NCBI RefSeq assembly: GCF_001514195.1
Contig: NZ_KQ948736.1
Location: 873,328 to 937,327, forward strand
Reading direction: 5' to 3'
Origin: Streptomyces griseorubiginosus
Lineage (GTDB): Bacteria > Actinomycetota > Actinomycetes > Streptomycetales > Streptomycetaceae
DNA: 64,000 nucleotides
The translations under genes were made by a program, and so were the position numbers. The notes below the pieces were generated by a model. The model worked only from the letters and a program-made list of their open reading frames with translations, did no database searches and was not told where the DNA came from. Of the stretch, positions 1 through 8,549 are shown one piece after another; the first letter of the stretch is position 1; the number at the start of each line of letters is the position of its first letter.

Positions 1-1190
1 GCGCCCGGGTCCAGCCGTACGGCGCCGTCGGCCAGGGCGGTCGCGAGCGCGCCCAGCGGTCCGGTCGCCCCCGTGAGGGCGGCGGGCTCGGGGAAGAGGT
101 GGGTGAGGCTCCCGCAGGGGGCGTCCAGGGTCTTGCCGTGGCGCTGGACGAGACCTTCGGATGCGGTGCGGCCCACCAGTGCACGTACCGCGAACTCCTC
201 GGGATCGGCGGCGCCGGGCGAGCGGAGTCCGGGACGGGCGGCGACCAGCGGGGCGAGCCGCGGGTCCTCGGCCAGGCGCTCGTCGACGGCGTAGGGGTCG
301 GCGTCGAGGTCGAACAGGCGCCGCAGCCGTCCGACGGCGGTGGTCAGGTCGCGGGGGTCGGTCAGGTTCAGGTGGGCGTCGAGCCAGCCGCCGGGGTGGG
401 CGCCGGAGGGGGCCCTGACCGTGCCGGGCCGTTCGAGGACGGCGACGATCCCGGTGCCGTGCGGGAGGCGGAGCGTGCGGCGGTAGGTGCGCCGGCCCGG
501 TGCTCCGGTCACCTCCTCGACGCCGTGGACGGCCTCGCTCTCCAGCAGGTCGAAGACGGCGGCGGACTGGTAGGGGCCGCGGTGGGCGAGCCGTAGCGGA
601 ATGCCCGCGGTGGGGGTGGCGGGACGGCGGGCGGTCCTGGCGGCGGCCCTGAGGCCGGTGGGGGTGGCCGCGTAGATCTCACGGACGGTGTCGTTGAACT
701 GCCGCACGCTGGCGAAGCCGGACGCGAACGCGATCTCGGTGACCGGCAGGACGGTGGTCTGGAGCAGGACGCGGGCCGTGTGGGCCCGCTGGGCGCGGGC
801 CAGGGCGACGGGTCCGGCGCCTAGCTCGGCGGTGAGCTGCCGCTGGACCTGCCGTGGGCTGTAGCCGAGGCGGCCGGCGAGCCCGGCGACGCCCTCCCGG
901 TCGACGACTCCGTCGCCGATCAGGCGCATCGCCCGGCCCACGACGTCGGCGCGGACGTTCCAGTCGGCGGAGCCGGGCACCGCGTCCGGACGGCACCGCC
1001 GGCAGGCCCGGAATCCGGAGCCCTGCGCGGCGGCGGCCGTCGGGTAGAAGCGGACGTTGTGACGCTTCGGGGTCACCGCGGGGCAGCTGGGGCGGCAGTA
1101 GATCCCGGTCGTCCGGACAGCGAAGAAGAACTCCCCGTCGAACCGGGCGTCCCTGCTGCGGACGGCTTCGTACCTGGTGTCTTCGTCCAT
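1..1190 (-). CDS. Ada/AlkA-type bifunctional DNA repair protein (partial, C-terminus off the left edge)
   Basis: This is a DNA alkylation-repair protein. The first ~75 residues form the Ada methyl-phosphotriester zinc domain: the start MDEDTRYEAVRSRDARFDGE is followed by GIYCRPSCPA and FRACRRCRPD, which supply the four zinc cysteines; one of them is the methyl acceptor in the family. An AraC-type helix-turn-helix follows (GYSPRQVQRQLTAELG, then SVRQFNDTVREIY). The rest resembles an AlkA 3-methyladenine DNA glycosylase: its N-terminal part is visible (IPLRLAHRGPYQ, HLNLTDPRDLTT), but the helix-hairpin-helix catalytic core lies beyond the window. The start is ATG at 1190. Ada-AlkA fusions are usual in actinomycetes and act as regulator plus base-excision enzyme. 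It is transcribed away from rsgA's 3' end. Confidence 0.9.
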   Translation of the reverse strand, partial: MDEDTRYEAVRSRDARFDGEFFFAVRTTGIYCRPSCPAVTPKRHNVRFYPTAAAAQGSGFRACRRCRPDAVPGSADWNVRADVVGRAMRLIGDGVVDREGVAGLAGRLGYSPRQVQRQLTAELGAGPVALARAQRAHTARVLLQTTVLPVTEIAFASGFASVRQFNDTVREIYAATPTGLRAAARTARRPATPTAGIPLRLAHRGPYQSAAVFDLLESEAVHGVEEVTGAPGRRTYRRTLRLPHGTGIVAVLERPGTVRAPSGAHPGGWLDAHLNLTDPRDLTTAVGRLRRLFDLDADPYAVDERLAEDPRLAPLVAARPGLRSPGAADPEEFAVRALVGRTASEGLVQRHGKTLDAPCGSLTHLFPEPAALTGATGPLGALATALADGAVRLDPG

Positions 1191-1289
1191 CACACGTTCC
1201 AGTGTCCGCCGTGCGCAGGGGTGCGGCTGGCGGAAAACGGACGTGGGGGTGCGGTGCGTGGGCGGGTGCGGGTCCGTTGTGGCCGGTCG

Positions 1290-1402
1290 CGCCCACGCGG
1301 CGGAGCCGCACATGGATACAGCCCCGCGCCCCTGAAGTGGGTGCAGCCCAGGTATGCCCAGCAGTAACCCACCTAGGGGCGCGGGGAACTGCGCGACCAG
1401 CC
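1290..1402. repeat. Streptomyces-type intergenic repeat, degenerate inverted pair
   Basis: The 29-nt element beginning TAGGGGCGCGGGGAACTG lies at 1374-1402 and is identical to the copy at 9381-9409. The expected inverted partner is split: a GGCCGGTCGCGC block near 1279-1290 and a GCCCCGCGCCCCT block at 1321-1333, separated by ~27 nt of GC-rich sequence. It sits between the rsgA stop and the alkA start, so it can serve as a terminator for rsgA. Elements like this recur in Streptomyces genomes. Confidence 0.7.
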
Positions 1403-1425
1403 CCCACCCAGCCGCACGCGAACGA

Positions 1426-2517
1426 CTACGCCCAGCGCCCCCGCTTCGCCTCCATCGCCGCCTTCCCCTGCGCCCCCCGCTTCTTCCACTCCTTACGGAT
1501 CTCCGACCGGAGCCGCGCATCCGTCTTCGCCACGATCCGCTGGTTCTCCCGGATCAACTTCCGGTAGCTCTCCAGCCGTCGCTCCGCCAACTCCCCGGAG
1601 TCGATCGCGGCGAGCACCGCGCACCCCGGCTCGGCCTCGTGCGCGCAGTCGTGGAACCGGCACCGCTCGGCCAGCTCCTCGATCTCCGAGAAGACCTGTC
1701 CGACACCGGTCTCGGCGTCCCACAGCCCCACGCCCCGGAGGCCGGGGGTGTCGATCAGCACGCCCCCGCCCGGCAGGGCGAGCAGGTTGCGGGTGGTGGT
1801 CGTGTGGCGGCCCTTCCCGTCGACGTCCCGGGTGGCGTGCACCTGCATCACGTCCTCGCCGACGAGCACGTTGGCCAGCGTGGACTTCCCCGCGCCGGAC
1901 TGCCCGAGCAGCACGGTCGTACCGCCGGAGACGGACGCGACGAGGACGTCGAGGCCGTCGCCGTCCAGGGCGCTGACGGTCAGCACGGGCACTCCCGGGG
2001 CCGTCGTCTCCACGTCCTGCACGAGATGGGAGAGCGTGACCGGGTCCGGCACGAGGTCCGCCTTGGTGAGCACGACGAGGGGCTGGGCACCGGACTCCCA
2101 GGCCAGGGCGAGGAAGCGTTCGATGCGGCCGAGGTCGAGTTCGACGGCCAGCGACACGGCGACGATGGCGTGGTCGACGTTGGCCGCGAGGATCTGCCCC
2201 TCGGACCGCTTGGAGGAGGTGGAGCGGACGAAGGCGGTACGGCGCGGCAGATACGTCCGTACGTAGCGGGGGTTGCCCCCGGGTTCGACGACGGCCCAGT
2301 CGCCGGTGCACAGGACCCGCATCGGGTCGTGCGGGGTGACGAAGGCGGTGTCGGCGCGCAGTGTCCCGTCGGCGGTGACGATGTCGCACTGCCCGCGGTC
2401 GACCCGGACCACGCGGCCGGGGATGAGCCCTTCGGACTCGTAGGGGGCGAACGCGTCCGCCCATGCCTCGTCCCAGCCGTAGGGAGCGAGAGCGGTGAAA
2501 ACTGAGGTGGAAGTCAA
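1426..2517 (-). CDS. rsgA: Ribosome small subunit-dependent GTPase A (RsgA/YjeQ)
   Basis: RsgA is a circularly permuted GTPase that checks late 30S subunit assembly. The order seen is an N-terminal OB-fold region (~30-95), then the G4 motif TKAD near residue 152, then the P-loop GQSGAGKST near 205, then G3 DTPG near 250, which is the permuted G4-G1-G3 order of the family. The C-terminal zinc knuckle is present as CRFHDCAHEAEPGC. The length of 363 aa is usual. The start is TTG at 2517 with a weak GAAGGG upstream; no better in-frame start is near. It lies 43 nt downstream of a 22-codon ORF with a far stronger ribosome-binding site, so translation may be coupled to, or fed from, that leader. Confidence 0.92.
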   Translation of the reverse strand: MTSTSVFTALAPYGWDEAWADAFAPYESEGLIPGRVVRVDRGQCDIVTADGTLRADTAFVTPHDPMRVLCTGDWAVVEPGGNPRYVRTYLPRRTAFVRSTSSKRSEGQILAANVDHAIVAVSLAVELDLGRIERFLALAWESGAQPLVVLTKADLVPDPVTLSHLVQDVETTAPGVPVLTVSALDGDGLDVLVASVSGGTTVLLGQSGAGKSTLANVLVGEDVMQVHATRDVDGKGRHTTTTRNLLALPGGGVLIDTPGLRGVGLWDAETGVGQVFSEIEELAERCRFHDCAHEAEPGCAVLAAIDSGELAERRLESYRKLIRENQRIVAKTDARLRSEIRKEWKKRGAQGKAAMEAKRGRWA

Positions 2518-2560
2518 GGGAGACCCTTCACAGGGTGGCCCGGCACAGGAATCTTCGAGG

Positions 2561-2629
2561 TCAGCCGAGGGCCACGGAGGTGGACGTGATGATCTGGATG
2601 CGGGCAGCGCTCATCGCAAAGACAGCCAT
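2561..2629 (-). CDS. 22-aa leader peptide or small protein upstream of rsgA
   Basis: A short ORF (MAVFAMSA...TSVALG, stop TGA) is preceded by a near-perfect Shine-Dalgarno (AGAGGAGGTG) 7-8 nt before its ATG, the strongest such site in the neighbourhood. It is too short for family assignment. The sequence is mildly hydrophobic with one Arg and no Cys. Its last codons (ACG TCC ACC TCC GTG) resemble the first codons of rsgA (ACT TCC ACC TCA GTT), a small direct repeat. Function is unknown: a leader controlling rsgA, or a small protein. That it is translated is inferred only from the ribosome-binding site. Confidence 0.5.
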   Translation of the reverse strand: MAVFAMSAARIQIITSTSVALG

Positions 2630-2847
2630 CGGTCGACACCTCCTCTCATCCCAAGCTCATAAGGCACGGCGGCCGTGAGCCGGCGTGCGAAGCGGTCCTC
2701 ACTTTAGAGGCCCCCTTCCGTGCGCGCCACGGGTTTTTCTCGTCACCGCGTACTCACTCGAACAGCCCTGTGCGCTGGTCGTACGGGAGCGGCGGCGGTG
2801 GCATGGAAGGCACCGGAAGGCATCGCCCACGTCCAGGAGACCTCGTG

Positions 2848-3660
2848 ATGACCCAGCGTCCGTCCCGCCCCGTCCGTGTGCTCGCCTCGGCCCTGGCGGC
2901 CGGTGCCCTGTTGACGACAGCCGCCTGTTCGGACGGTGACGACAGCGGGGCGGACGGCGCGGACACCACGCGGATCTCCTCCTCGCCGCTCGCGCAGGAG
3001 TCCCCGGCCGCGCTCACCCCGGCCGGGGCGCGGGCCGCGCTGGTGACGGAGGGGGACCTGGAGGGCGACTGGGACCAGGTGAAGGACGCGGCCGACTGGC
3101 GGGACAGTCTGCTGGTCGGCAAGGTCGACGTGGCCGACTTCCTGACCGCGAAGACGAACGCGGCCGACTGCCAGAGGTTCCTCGACGCGCTGTACAGCGA
3201 CGACCTCCTGGGCAAGCCGTCCGGCGCGTCGGCGCTGACCGGCTTCGAGGAGGGCGACTCCCGGCTGCTGTACCAGGTCGCCGCCTACGACAGGAAGGCG
3301 CTCTCCGGCTCGCTGGCGTGGCTGAAGAGCCTGCCGGTCACCTGCGACCAGTTCACGGCCACGGACAGTTCGGGCGGGAAGCGCACGGTCCAGGTGACCG
3401 AGCGCTCGCTGCCCAAGGAGGGCGACGCCCGGCAGGGGCTGCGGGTCACGGTCCAGGGCACCTCGGGCGGCGCGGCCACCACCCTCACCCTCGACGTCGC
3501 GGCCCTGAGGGTGGGCACGGACGCGATCACGATCACCAACGGCGGGCTCGACGGCGTGGACGGCGACAGCACCGACACCGCCGCCGAGCTGGGCACGGGA
3601 CGTCTCGAACAGGTGCAGGCGGGCCGGACGCCGTCGGCGAACCCGGGCGACACCGACTGA
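2848..3660 (+). CDS. Secreted lipoprotein of unknown function
   Basis: This is a 270-aa exported lipoprotein. The N-terminus MTQRPSRPVRV is followed by a hydrophobic segment and the lipobox LLTTAAC, so Cys near residue 28 should be lipidated. An acidic, Ser/Asp-rich linker follows (SDGDDSGADGAD). The mature part (~60-260) has alternating polar and beta-type sequence with a conserved-looking EGDLEGDWDQVKDA start but no motif I can assign. The start is ATG at 2848, 7 nt after AGGAGA; an overlapping GTG at 2845 is possible. It stands alone between rsgA (divergent) and the hydroxyproline operon. It resembles the many sensor-like lipoproteins of Streptomyces, but no function is claimed. Confidence 0.75.
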   Translation: MTQRPSRPVRVLASALAAGALLTTAACSDGDDSGADGADTTRISSSPLAQESPAALTPAGARAALVTEGDLEGDWDQVKDAADWRDSLLVGKVDVADFLTAKTNAADCQRFLDALYSDDLLGKPSGASALTGFEEGDSRLLYQVAAYDRKALSGSLAWLKSLPVTCDQFTATDSSGGKRTVQVTERSLPKEGDARQGLRVTVQGTSGGAATTLTLDVAALRVGTDAITITNGGLDGVDGDSTDTAAELGTGRLEQVQAGRTPSANPGDTD

Positions 3661-3729
3661 CCGGCTGCCGCCGCTGGGACGGACGGGGGACACCCGGGCG
3701 CGGCCGAGGGTGTTCCCCAGCTCAGCGCC

Positions 3730-3738
3730 ATGTGACAT
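3730..3738. promoter_or_regulatory. Putative GntR operator, hydroxyproline operon promoter
   Basis: ATGTGACAT, a perfect 9-nt palindrome with one central base, lies 10 nt before the first gene of the catabolic operon. The half-site GTGACAT recurs upstream of the deaminase gene and of the gntR-type gene, which suggests autoregulated control by that regulator. Confidence 0.5.
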
Positions 3739-3747
3739 AGTACTGCC

Positions 3748-4905
3748 GTGAGCAAGCGACTGACCTGCGATGTCGTGGTCGTCGGAGCCGGAATGGTGGG
3801 CGCTGCCTGTGCTCTGTACGCCGCGCGGGCGGGCCTCGACGTGATCGTCGTCGACCGCGGCCCGGTGGCCGGCGGCACGACCGGCGCCGGTGAGGGCAAT
3901 CTCCTGGTCTCCGACAAGGAACCGGGTCCTGAGCTCGACCTGGCCCTGCTGTCCGGCCGGTTGTGGACCGAGCTCGCGGAGGAGCTCGGCGAGCTCATCG
4001 AGTACGAGCGCAAGGGCGGCCTGGTCGTCGCCTCCACCCCCGACGGTCTCGACGCCCTGGAGAAGCTCGCGACCGGGCAACGGACCGCCGGAGTCGACGC
4101 GATGCGGGTGGCCGCGGAGCAACTCCACGATCTGGAGCCCCACTTGGCGCCCGGTCTCGCGGGCGGTGTGCTGTATCCCGAGGACGCCCAGGTCATGCCG
4201 ACGCTGGCCGCCGCTCATCTCGTACGGGCCTCGGGTGCCCGTCTGCTCACCGGCGCGACGGTGACCGAGGTGCCGCGTGACCGGGCAGGTACCGTGCGCG
4301 GGGTGCGGACCGACCGGGGCGACATCGACGCGCCGTACGTCGTCAACGCCGCCGGGACCTGGGGCAGGGAGCTGGCCGCACTGGCGGGGGCGAGCCTGCC
4401 CGTGCTCCCCCGGCGCGGCTTCGTCCTCGTCACCGAACCGCTCCCCCGGCTGGTCCGCCACAAGGTGTACGCCGCCGACTACGTGGCGGACGTGGCCAGC
4501 GACTCGGCGGCCCTCCAGACCTCTCCGGTCGTCGAGGGCACGGCGGCCGGGCCCGTCCTCGTCGGCGCGAGTCGTGAACGGGTCGGCTTCGACCGGTCGT
4601 TGTCGCTGCCGGCCCTGCGTGCGCTGGCGGCCGGGGCGACCCGGCTGTTCCCGTTCCTGGAGCGGGTGCGGGCGATGCGGACCTACCTGGGGTTCCGGCC
4701 CTACATGCCCGACCATCTGCCGGCGATCGGCCCCGACCTCCGGGTCCCGGGGCTGTTCCACGCGTGCGGGCACGAGGGCGCGGGGATCGGACTGTCCACG
4801 GGGACAGGGCAGTTGATCGCCCAGGTGCTGACCGGCGGTACTCCCGAACTCGCTCTCGCGCCCTTCCGCCCCGACCGGTTCCCCGACCCCGAGGAGGCCG
4901 TGTGA
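3748..4905 (+). CDS. D-hydroxyproline dehydrogenase, FAD-dependent catalytic subunit (LhpB-like)
   Basis: A 385-aa DAO-family flavoprotein. The N-terminal dinucleotide-binding motif is VVVVGAGMVGAACALYAARAG (shown as VVGAGMVGAAC) and the C-terminal FAD contact is CGHEGAGIGLSTG. Such enzymes oxidise D-amino or secondary amines. With the small ferredoxin-like subunit and the pyridine nucleotide-type subunit that follow, it forms the three-component D-hydroxyproline dehydrogenase known in Pseudomonas and Azospirillum, turning cis-4-hydroxy-D-proline into 1-pyrroline-4-hydroxy-2-carboxylate. The start is GTG at 3748 with no clear Shine-Dalgarno and a palindromic operator just upstream, so the leader may be very short. 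The stop overlaps the next start (GTGTGA). Confidence 0.82.
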   Translation: MSKRLTCDVVVVGAGMVGAACALYAARAGLDVIVVDRGPVAGGTTGAGEGNLLVSDKEPGPELDLALLSGRLWTELAEELGELIEYERKGGLVVASTPDGLDALEKLATGQRTAGVDAMRVAAEQLHDLEPHLAPGLAGGVLYPEDAQVMPTLAAAHLVRASGARLLTGATVTEVPRDRAGTVRGVRTDRGDIDAPYVVNAAGTWGRELAALAGASLPVLPRRGFVLVTEPLPRLVRHKVYAADYVADVASDSAALQTSPVVEGTAAGPVLVGASRERVGFDRSLSLPALRALAAGATRLFPFLERVRAMRTYLGFRPYMPDHLPAIGPDLRVPGLFHACGHEGAGIGLSTGTGQLIAQVLTGGTPELALAPFRPDRFPDPEEAV

Positions 4906-5201
4906 ACCCGCTGGAGCTGGCCCGCGCCGAGCCCGGTCCCGCCTTCACCGTCACGCTCGACGGGCGGCAGATCGAGGCCCTGCCCGGTCAGACGGTCGCC
5001 GCCGCGCTGTGGACGGCGGGCGTCACCTCCTGGCGCGGCACCCGGGGCGAGGGGCGCCCGCGCGGGCTGTTCTGCGGCATCGGCGTCTGCTTCGACTGCC
5101 TGGTGACCGTCAACGACCGCCCGAACCAACGGGCTTGCCTGCTGCCCCTGCGCCCGGGCGACCGGATCCGCACCCAGGAGGGGACGGGCCACGATGAGTG
5201 A
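4902..5201 (+). CDS. [2Fe-2S] subunit of D-hydroxyproline dehydrogenase
   Basis: A 99-aa ferredoxin-like protein. The cysteine pattern CGIGVCFDC followed by RAC near the end gives the four ligands of a plant-type [2Fe-2S] cluster. Small proteins of this type (related to HcnA of hydrogen cyanide synthase) pass electrons inside heterotrimeric amino-acid dehydrogenases. The start is GTG at 4902, preceded by GAGGAGG and overlapping the upstream stop by 4 nt; the stop overlaps the next gene by 8 nt, so translation of all three subunits is probably coupled. Confidence 0.85.
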   Translation: MNPLELARAEPGPAFTVTLDGRQIEALPGQTVAAALWTAGVTSWRGTRGEGRPRGLFCGIGVCFDCLVTVNDRPNQRACLLPLRPGDRIRTQEGTGHDE

Positions 5202-6591
5202 ACCCACCCTGGCGGTGATCGGCGCGGGCCCGGCCGGGCTCGCGGCCGCCCTCGCCGCGGCAGCACGCGGCATCCACGTCGTCCTCGTCGACTCGGTCCC
5301 GGCGGCGGGCGGGCAGTTCTACCGGCAGCCCGCGACCGGCCTGGGCGCCCGACGCCCCCAGGCCCTGCACCACCAGTGGCACACGTGGGAGCGCCTGCGG
5401 GACGGGCTGGACGGCCACGTACGGGCGGGCCGGGTACGGCACTTGACGGATCATCATGTCTGGCTCGTCGAGCGCCGTGGTGCCGCCGGCTTCTCCGTGC
5501 ACGCCCTCCTCGGTGCCGAGCAGGAGGAGCCGGCCGAGGTCCGCGCGGACGCCGTCCTCCTCGCCACCGGAGGATACGAGAAGGTGCTGCCCTTCCCCGG
5601 CTGGACGCTGCCCGGTGTCGTCACGGCGGGCGGGGCCCAGGCCATGCTCAAGGGCGGGCTCGTGCTGCCCGGCCGTACCGTGGTCGTCGCCGGGACCGGC
5701 CCCCTGCTGCTGCCGGTGGCCGCCGGGCTCGCCACGGCGGGCGCGACGGTCGCCGCACTGGTGGACTCCGCCGACCCCACAGGGTTCGTACGGCGGTCCC
5801 GGGCGCTGGCGGCCCAGCCCGGCAAGGTCGCCGAAGGGGCCCTCTACGCGGGGCAGTTGGCCCGGCACCGGGTCCGCACCCTCCTCCACCACACCGTCGT
5901 GGAGGCACACGGCACCGAGCGGCTGGAGGCGGTCACGGTCGCGGCGCTCGACCGGGACGGACGGGTGCGCCCGGACACCCGGCGGCGCCTCGACTGCGAC
6001 ACCCTCGCCGTGGGTCACGGCATGCTGCCGCACACCGACCTCGCCGACGCGCTCGGCTGCCGGATCGACGGCACGGACGTGTACGCCGACGACGAGCAGC
6101 GCACCGATGTGCCGGGCGTGTGGGCGGCGGGCGAGACCACGGGGATCGGCGGCTCCGCCCTCGCGCTCGCCGAGGGGCACATCGCCGGGCGCTCGATCGC
6201 CGCGCGGCTCGCCGGCCGGGAGCCGGATCCGCGCGGGTGGGCGGCCGCCGCGCGGACCCGGAAGCGGCTGCGCGCCTTCTTCGCCGCCGTCGACTCCGTG
6301 TACGCGCCGCCCGCGCACTGGGCCGAGCAGGTCACCGACGAGACGGTGGTGTGCCGTTGCGAGGAGGTGTCGGCCGGTGCGGTGCGGGAGGCGGTCCGCG
6401 AGCTGGGGGCCGGTGATCTGCGGACCGTGAAGCTGCTGACGCGGGCCGGGATGGGCTGGTGCCAGGGCCGGATGTGCGGGCCCGGGGTCGCCGGCGTCGC
6501 CGGGTGCGCGGAGACGGCCGTGCGCAGGCCCTTCGCGCGGCCGGTGCCGCTGGGGGTGCTGGCGCGGGCCGGGGAGAACGAGAGCCGTTGA
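5194..6591 (+). CDS. FAD/NAD(P)-type oxidoreductase subunit of D-hydroxyproline dehydrogenase (LhpE-like)
   Basis: A 465-aa pyridine nucleotide-disulfide oxidoreductase-fold protein. It has two GxGxxG motifs: VIGAGPAGLAAALAAAARG at the N-terminus and VVAGTGPLLLPVAAG near residue 165. An AGETTGIGGSALALAEG segment near 310 binds FAD. The C-terminus carries a BFD-like [2Fe-2S] domain with CRCEEV, then WCQGRMC. This arrangement matches HcnB/OoxA-like subunits that work with a DAO-type subunit and a small ferredoxin. In this operon it should hold the second flavin and relay electrons from hydroxyproline oxidation to the respiratory chain. ATG at 5194 lies inside the end of the preceding gene. Confidence 0.85.
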   Translation: MSEPTLAVIGAGPAGLAAALAAAARGIHVVLVDSVPAAGGQFYRQPATGLGARRPQALHHQWHTWERLRDGLDGHVRAGRVRHLTDHHVWLVERRGAAGFSVHALLGAEQEEPAEVRADAVLLATGGYEKVLPFPGWTLPGVVTAGGAQAMLKGGLVLPGRTVVVAGTGPLLLPVAAGLATAGATVAALVDSADPTGFVRRSRALAAQPGKVAEGALYAGQLARHRVRTLLHHTVVEAHGTERLEAVTVAALDRDGRVRPDTRRRLDCDTLAVGHGMLPHTDLADALGCRIDGTDVYADDEQRTDVPGVWAAGETTGIGGSALALAEGHIAGRSIAARLAGREPDPRGWAAAARTRKRLRAFFAAVDSVYAPPAHWAEQVTDETVVCRCEEVSAGAVREAVRELGAGDLRTVKLLTRAGMGWCQGRMCGPGVAGVAGCAETAVRRPFARPVPLGVLARAGENESR

Positions 6592-6598
6592 CATGTCA
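6589..6598. promoter_or_regulatory. Putative GntR operator before the deaminase gene
   Basis: TGACATGTCA is a perfect 10-nt palindrome straddling the stop of the upstream dehydrogenase subunit, 24 nt before the next ATG. It shares the ATGTCAC half-site with the sites at 3730 and 8550. It may be an internal operator or a second promoter. Confidence 0.45.
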
Positions 6599-6621
6599 CA
6601 CCCCATCGAGAGGGAGACCGT

Positions 6622-7515
6622 ATGACCACCGACCTTCGTCCCTGGCGCGGAGTTCTCGTCGCCACCGCGCTCCCGCTGAACGACGACCTGTCCGTGAACT
6701 ACGACAAGTACGCGGAGCACTGCGCCTGGCTGGTCGAGAACGGCTGTGACGGGGTCGTACCGAACGGGTCGCTCGGTGAGTACCAGGTGCTCACCCCCGA
6801 GGAGCGCGCGAAGGTCGTCGAGACGGCCGTGGCCGCCGTCGGCGGTGCCCGGGTGATGCCGGGAGTCGCCGCGTACGGCTCGGCGGAGTCCCGCCGCTGG
6901 GCCGAGCAGGCGCGCGAGGCGGGCTGCGCGTCGGTGATGCTGCTGCCGCCCAACGCCTACCGCGCCGACGAGCGGGCCGTCCTCGCCCACTACGCCGAGG
7001 TCGCGAAGGCCGGGTTGCCGGTCGTGGCGTACAACAACCCGATCGACACCAAGGTCGACCTGGTGCCGGAGCTGCTCGCCACGCTGCACGGCGAGGGGTG
7101 GATCCAGGGTGTGAAGGAGTTCTCCGGAGACGTCCGCCGGGCCTACCGGATCGCCGAACTCGCCCCGGAACTGGACCTGTTGGTCGGCGCGGACGACGTC
7201 CTGCTGGAGCTGGCCGTCGCGGGCGCCAAGGGCTGGGTGGCGGGGTACCCCAACGCCCTGCCGAAGTCCTCGGTCGAGCTGTACCGGGCCGCGACCGGGG
7301 GCGACCTCGACACCGCGCTGCCGCTGTACCGCCAGCTGCATCCGCTGCTGCGGTGGGACTCCCGCGTCGAGTTCGTGCAGGCGATCAAGCTGTCCATGGA
7401 CATCGCCGGGCGGCACGGCGGCACCTGCCGTCCGCCCCGGGTGCCGCTGCTGCCCGAGCAGGAGGCCGCCGTCCGGGCCGCCACCGAGAAGGCCCTCGCG
7501 GCCGGACTGGCCTGA
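6622..7515 (+). CDS. 1-pyrroline-4-hydroxy-2-carboxylate deaminase (DapA/DHDPS family)
   Basis: A 297-aa class I aldolase-fold enzyme of the dihydrodipicolinate synthase superfamily. The Schiff-base lysine is K165 in GWIQGVKEFSGD and the supporting tyrosine Y137 in VVAYNNP; the substrate-carboxylate loop appears as NGSLGEY (the family GTTGE position). In hydroxyproline operons this family deaminates and opens 1-pyrroline-4-hydroxy-2-carboxylate to 2-oxoglutarate semialdehyde. Placement between the dehydrogenase and the epimerase supports that reaction over lysine synthesis. The dehydrogenase that would finish the pathway to 2-oxoglutarate is not in the window. The start is ATG at 6622 after GAGAGGGAGA. 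Confidence 0.87.
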   Translation: MTTDLRPWRGVLVATALPLNDDLSVNYDKYAEHCAWLVENGCDGVVPNGSLGEYQVLTPEERAKVVETAVAAVGGARVMPGVAAYGSAESRRWAEQAREAGCASVMLLPPNAYRADERAVLAHYAEVAKAGLPVVAYNNPIDTKVDLVPELLATLHGEGWIQGVKEFSGDVRRAYRIAELAPELDLLVGADDVLLELAVAGAKGWVAGYPNALPKSSVELYRAATGGDLDTALPLYRQLHPLLRWDSRVEFVQAIKLSMDIAGRHGGTCRPPRVPLLPEQEAAVRAATEKALAAGLA

Positions 7516-7529
7516 GGAAAGGCGGGATC

Positions 7530-8531
7530 ATGCGCAGCAGACTCGTCCTGCACGCCGTCGACTCGCACACCGAGGGCATGCCCACCCGGGTGATCACCGG
7601 CGGCATCGGGACCATCCCCGGCGCGACGATGAACGACCGGCGGCTGTACTTCCGCGAACACCGCGACGACATCAAGCAGTTGCTGATGAACGAGCCGCGC
7701 GGGCACGCCGCGATGAGCGGCGCGATCCTCCAGCCGCCGACCCGCCCCGACTGCGACTGGGGGGTGGTCTACATCGAGGTCTCCGGCTATCTGCCGATGT
7801 GCGGACACGGCACGATCGGGGTCGCGACCGTCCTGGTGGAGACGGGCATGGTCGAGGTCGTCGAGCCGGTCACCACGATCCGGCTGGACACCCCGGCGGG
7901 CCTGGTCGTCGCCGAGGTCGCGGTGGAGGACGGCAGGGCGAGCGCGGTCACCCTGCACAACGTCCCGTCGTTCTCCGTCGGCCTGGACCGCAAGGCCACC
8001 CTGGCCGACGGACGGACGGTGACGTACGACCTGGCGTACGGCGGCAACTTCTACGCCATCCTGCCGCTGGAGCAGTTCGGGCTGCCCTTCGACCGCGGCC
8101 GCAAGGACGACATCCTGAACGCCGGGCTGTCCCTCATGGAGGCGATCAACGCGGAGGAGGAACCGGTCCACCCGGAGGACCCCTCCATCCGCGGCTGCCA
8201 CCACGTCCATCTGCTCGCCCCCGGCGCCACCGCCCGCCACTCACGGCACGCCATGGCCATCCACCCCGGCTGGTTCGACCGCTCCCCCTGCGGCACCGGC
8301 ACCAGTGCGCGCATGGCCCAGCTGCACGCACGCGGTGAACTCCCGCTGCACACCGAGTTCGTGAACGAGTCCTTCATCGGGACACGGTTCACGGGTCGGC
8401 TGCTCGGCACGACGGAGGTCGCGGGGCGCCCGGCCGTGCTGCCCAGCTTCACCGGCCGGGCCTGGATCACCGGCACGGCCCAGTACCTGCTCGACCCGAC
8501 GGATCCGTTCCCGGCCGGGTTCGTGCTCTGA
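7530..8531 (+). CDS. 4-hydroxyproline 2-epimerase (proline racemase family)
   Basis: A 333-aa proline racemase-fold enzyme that converts trans-4-hydroxy-L-proline to cis-4-hydroxy-D-proline, the first pathway step. Both catalytic cysteines are present: C91 in MCGHGTIG and C254 in RSPCGTGTSA. The related trans-3-hydroxyproline dehydratases replace the second Cys by Thr, so this is an epimerase or racemase, and the operon points to hydroxyproline rather than proline. The start is ATG at 7530, 15 nt after the deaminase stop, behind GAGGAAAGGCGGG. Confidence 0.88.
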   Translation: MRSRLVLHAVDSHTEGMPTRVITGGIGTIPGATMNDRRLYFREHRDDIKQLLMNEPRGHAAMSGAILQPPTRPDCDWGVVYIEVSGYLPMCGHGTIGVATVLVETGMVEVVEPVTTIRLDTPAGLVVAEVAVEDGRASAVTLHNVPSFSVGLDRKATLADGRTVTYDLAYGGNFYAILPLEQFGLPFDRGRKDDILNAGLSLMEAINAEEEPVHPEDPSIRGCHHVHLLAPGATARHSRHAMAIHPGWFDRSPCGTGTSARMAQLHARGELPLHTEFVNESFIGTRFTGRLLGTTEVAGRPAVLPSFTGRAWITGTAQYLLDPTDPFPAGFVL

Positions 8532-8549
8532 GCCCGCGACAATGGGCCG

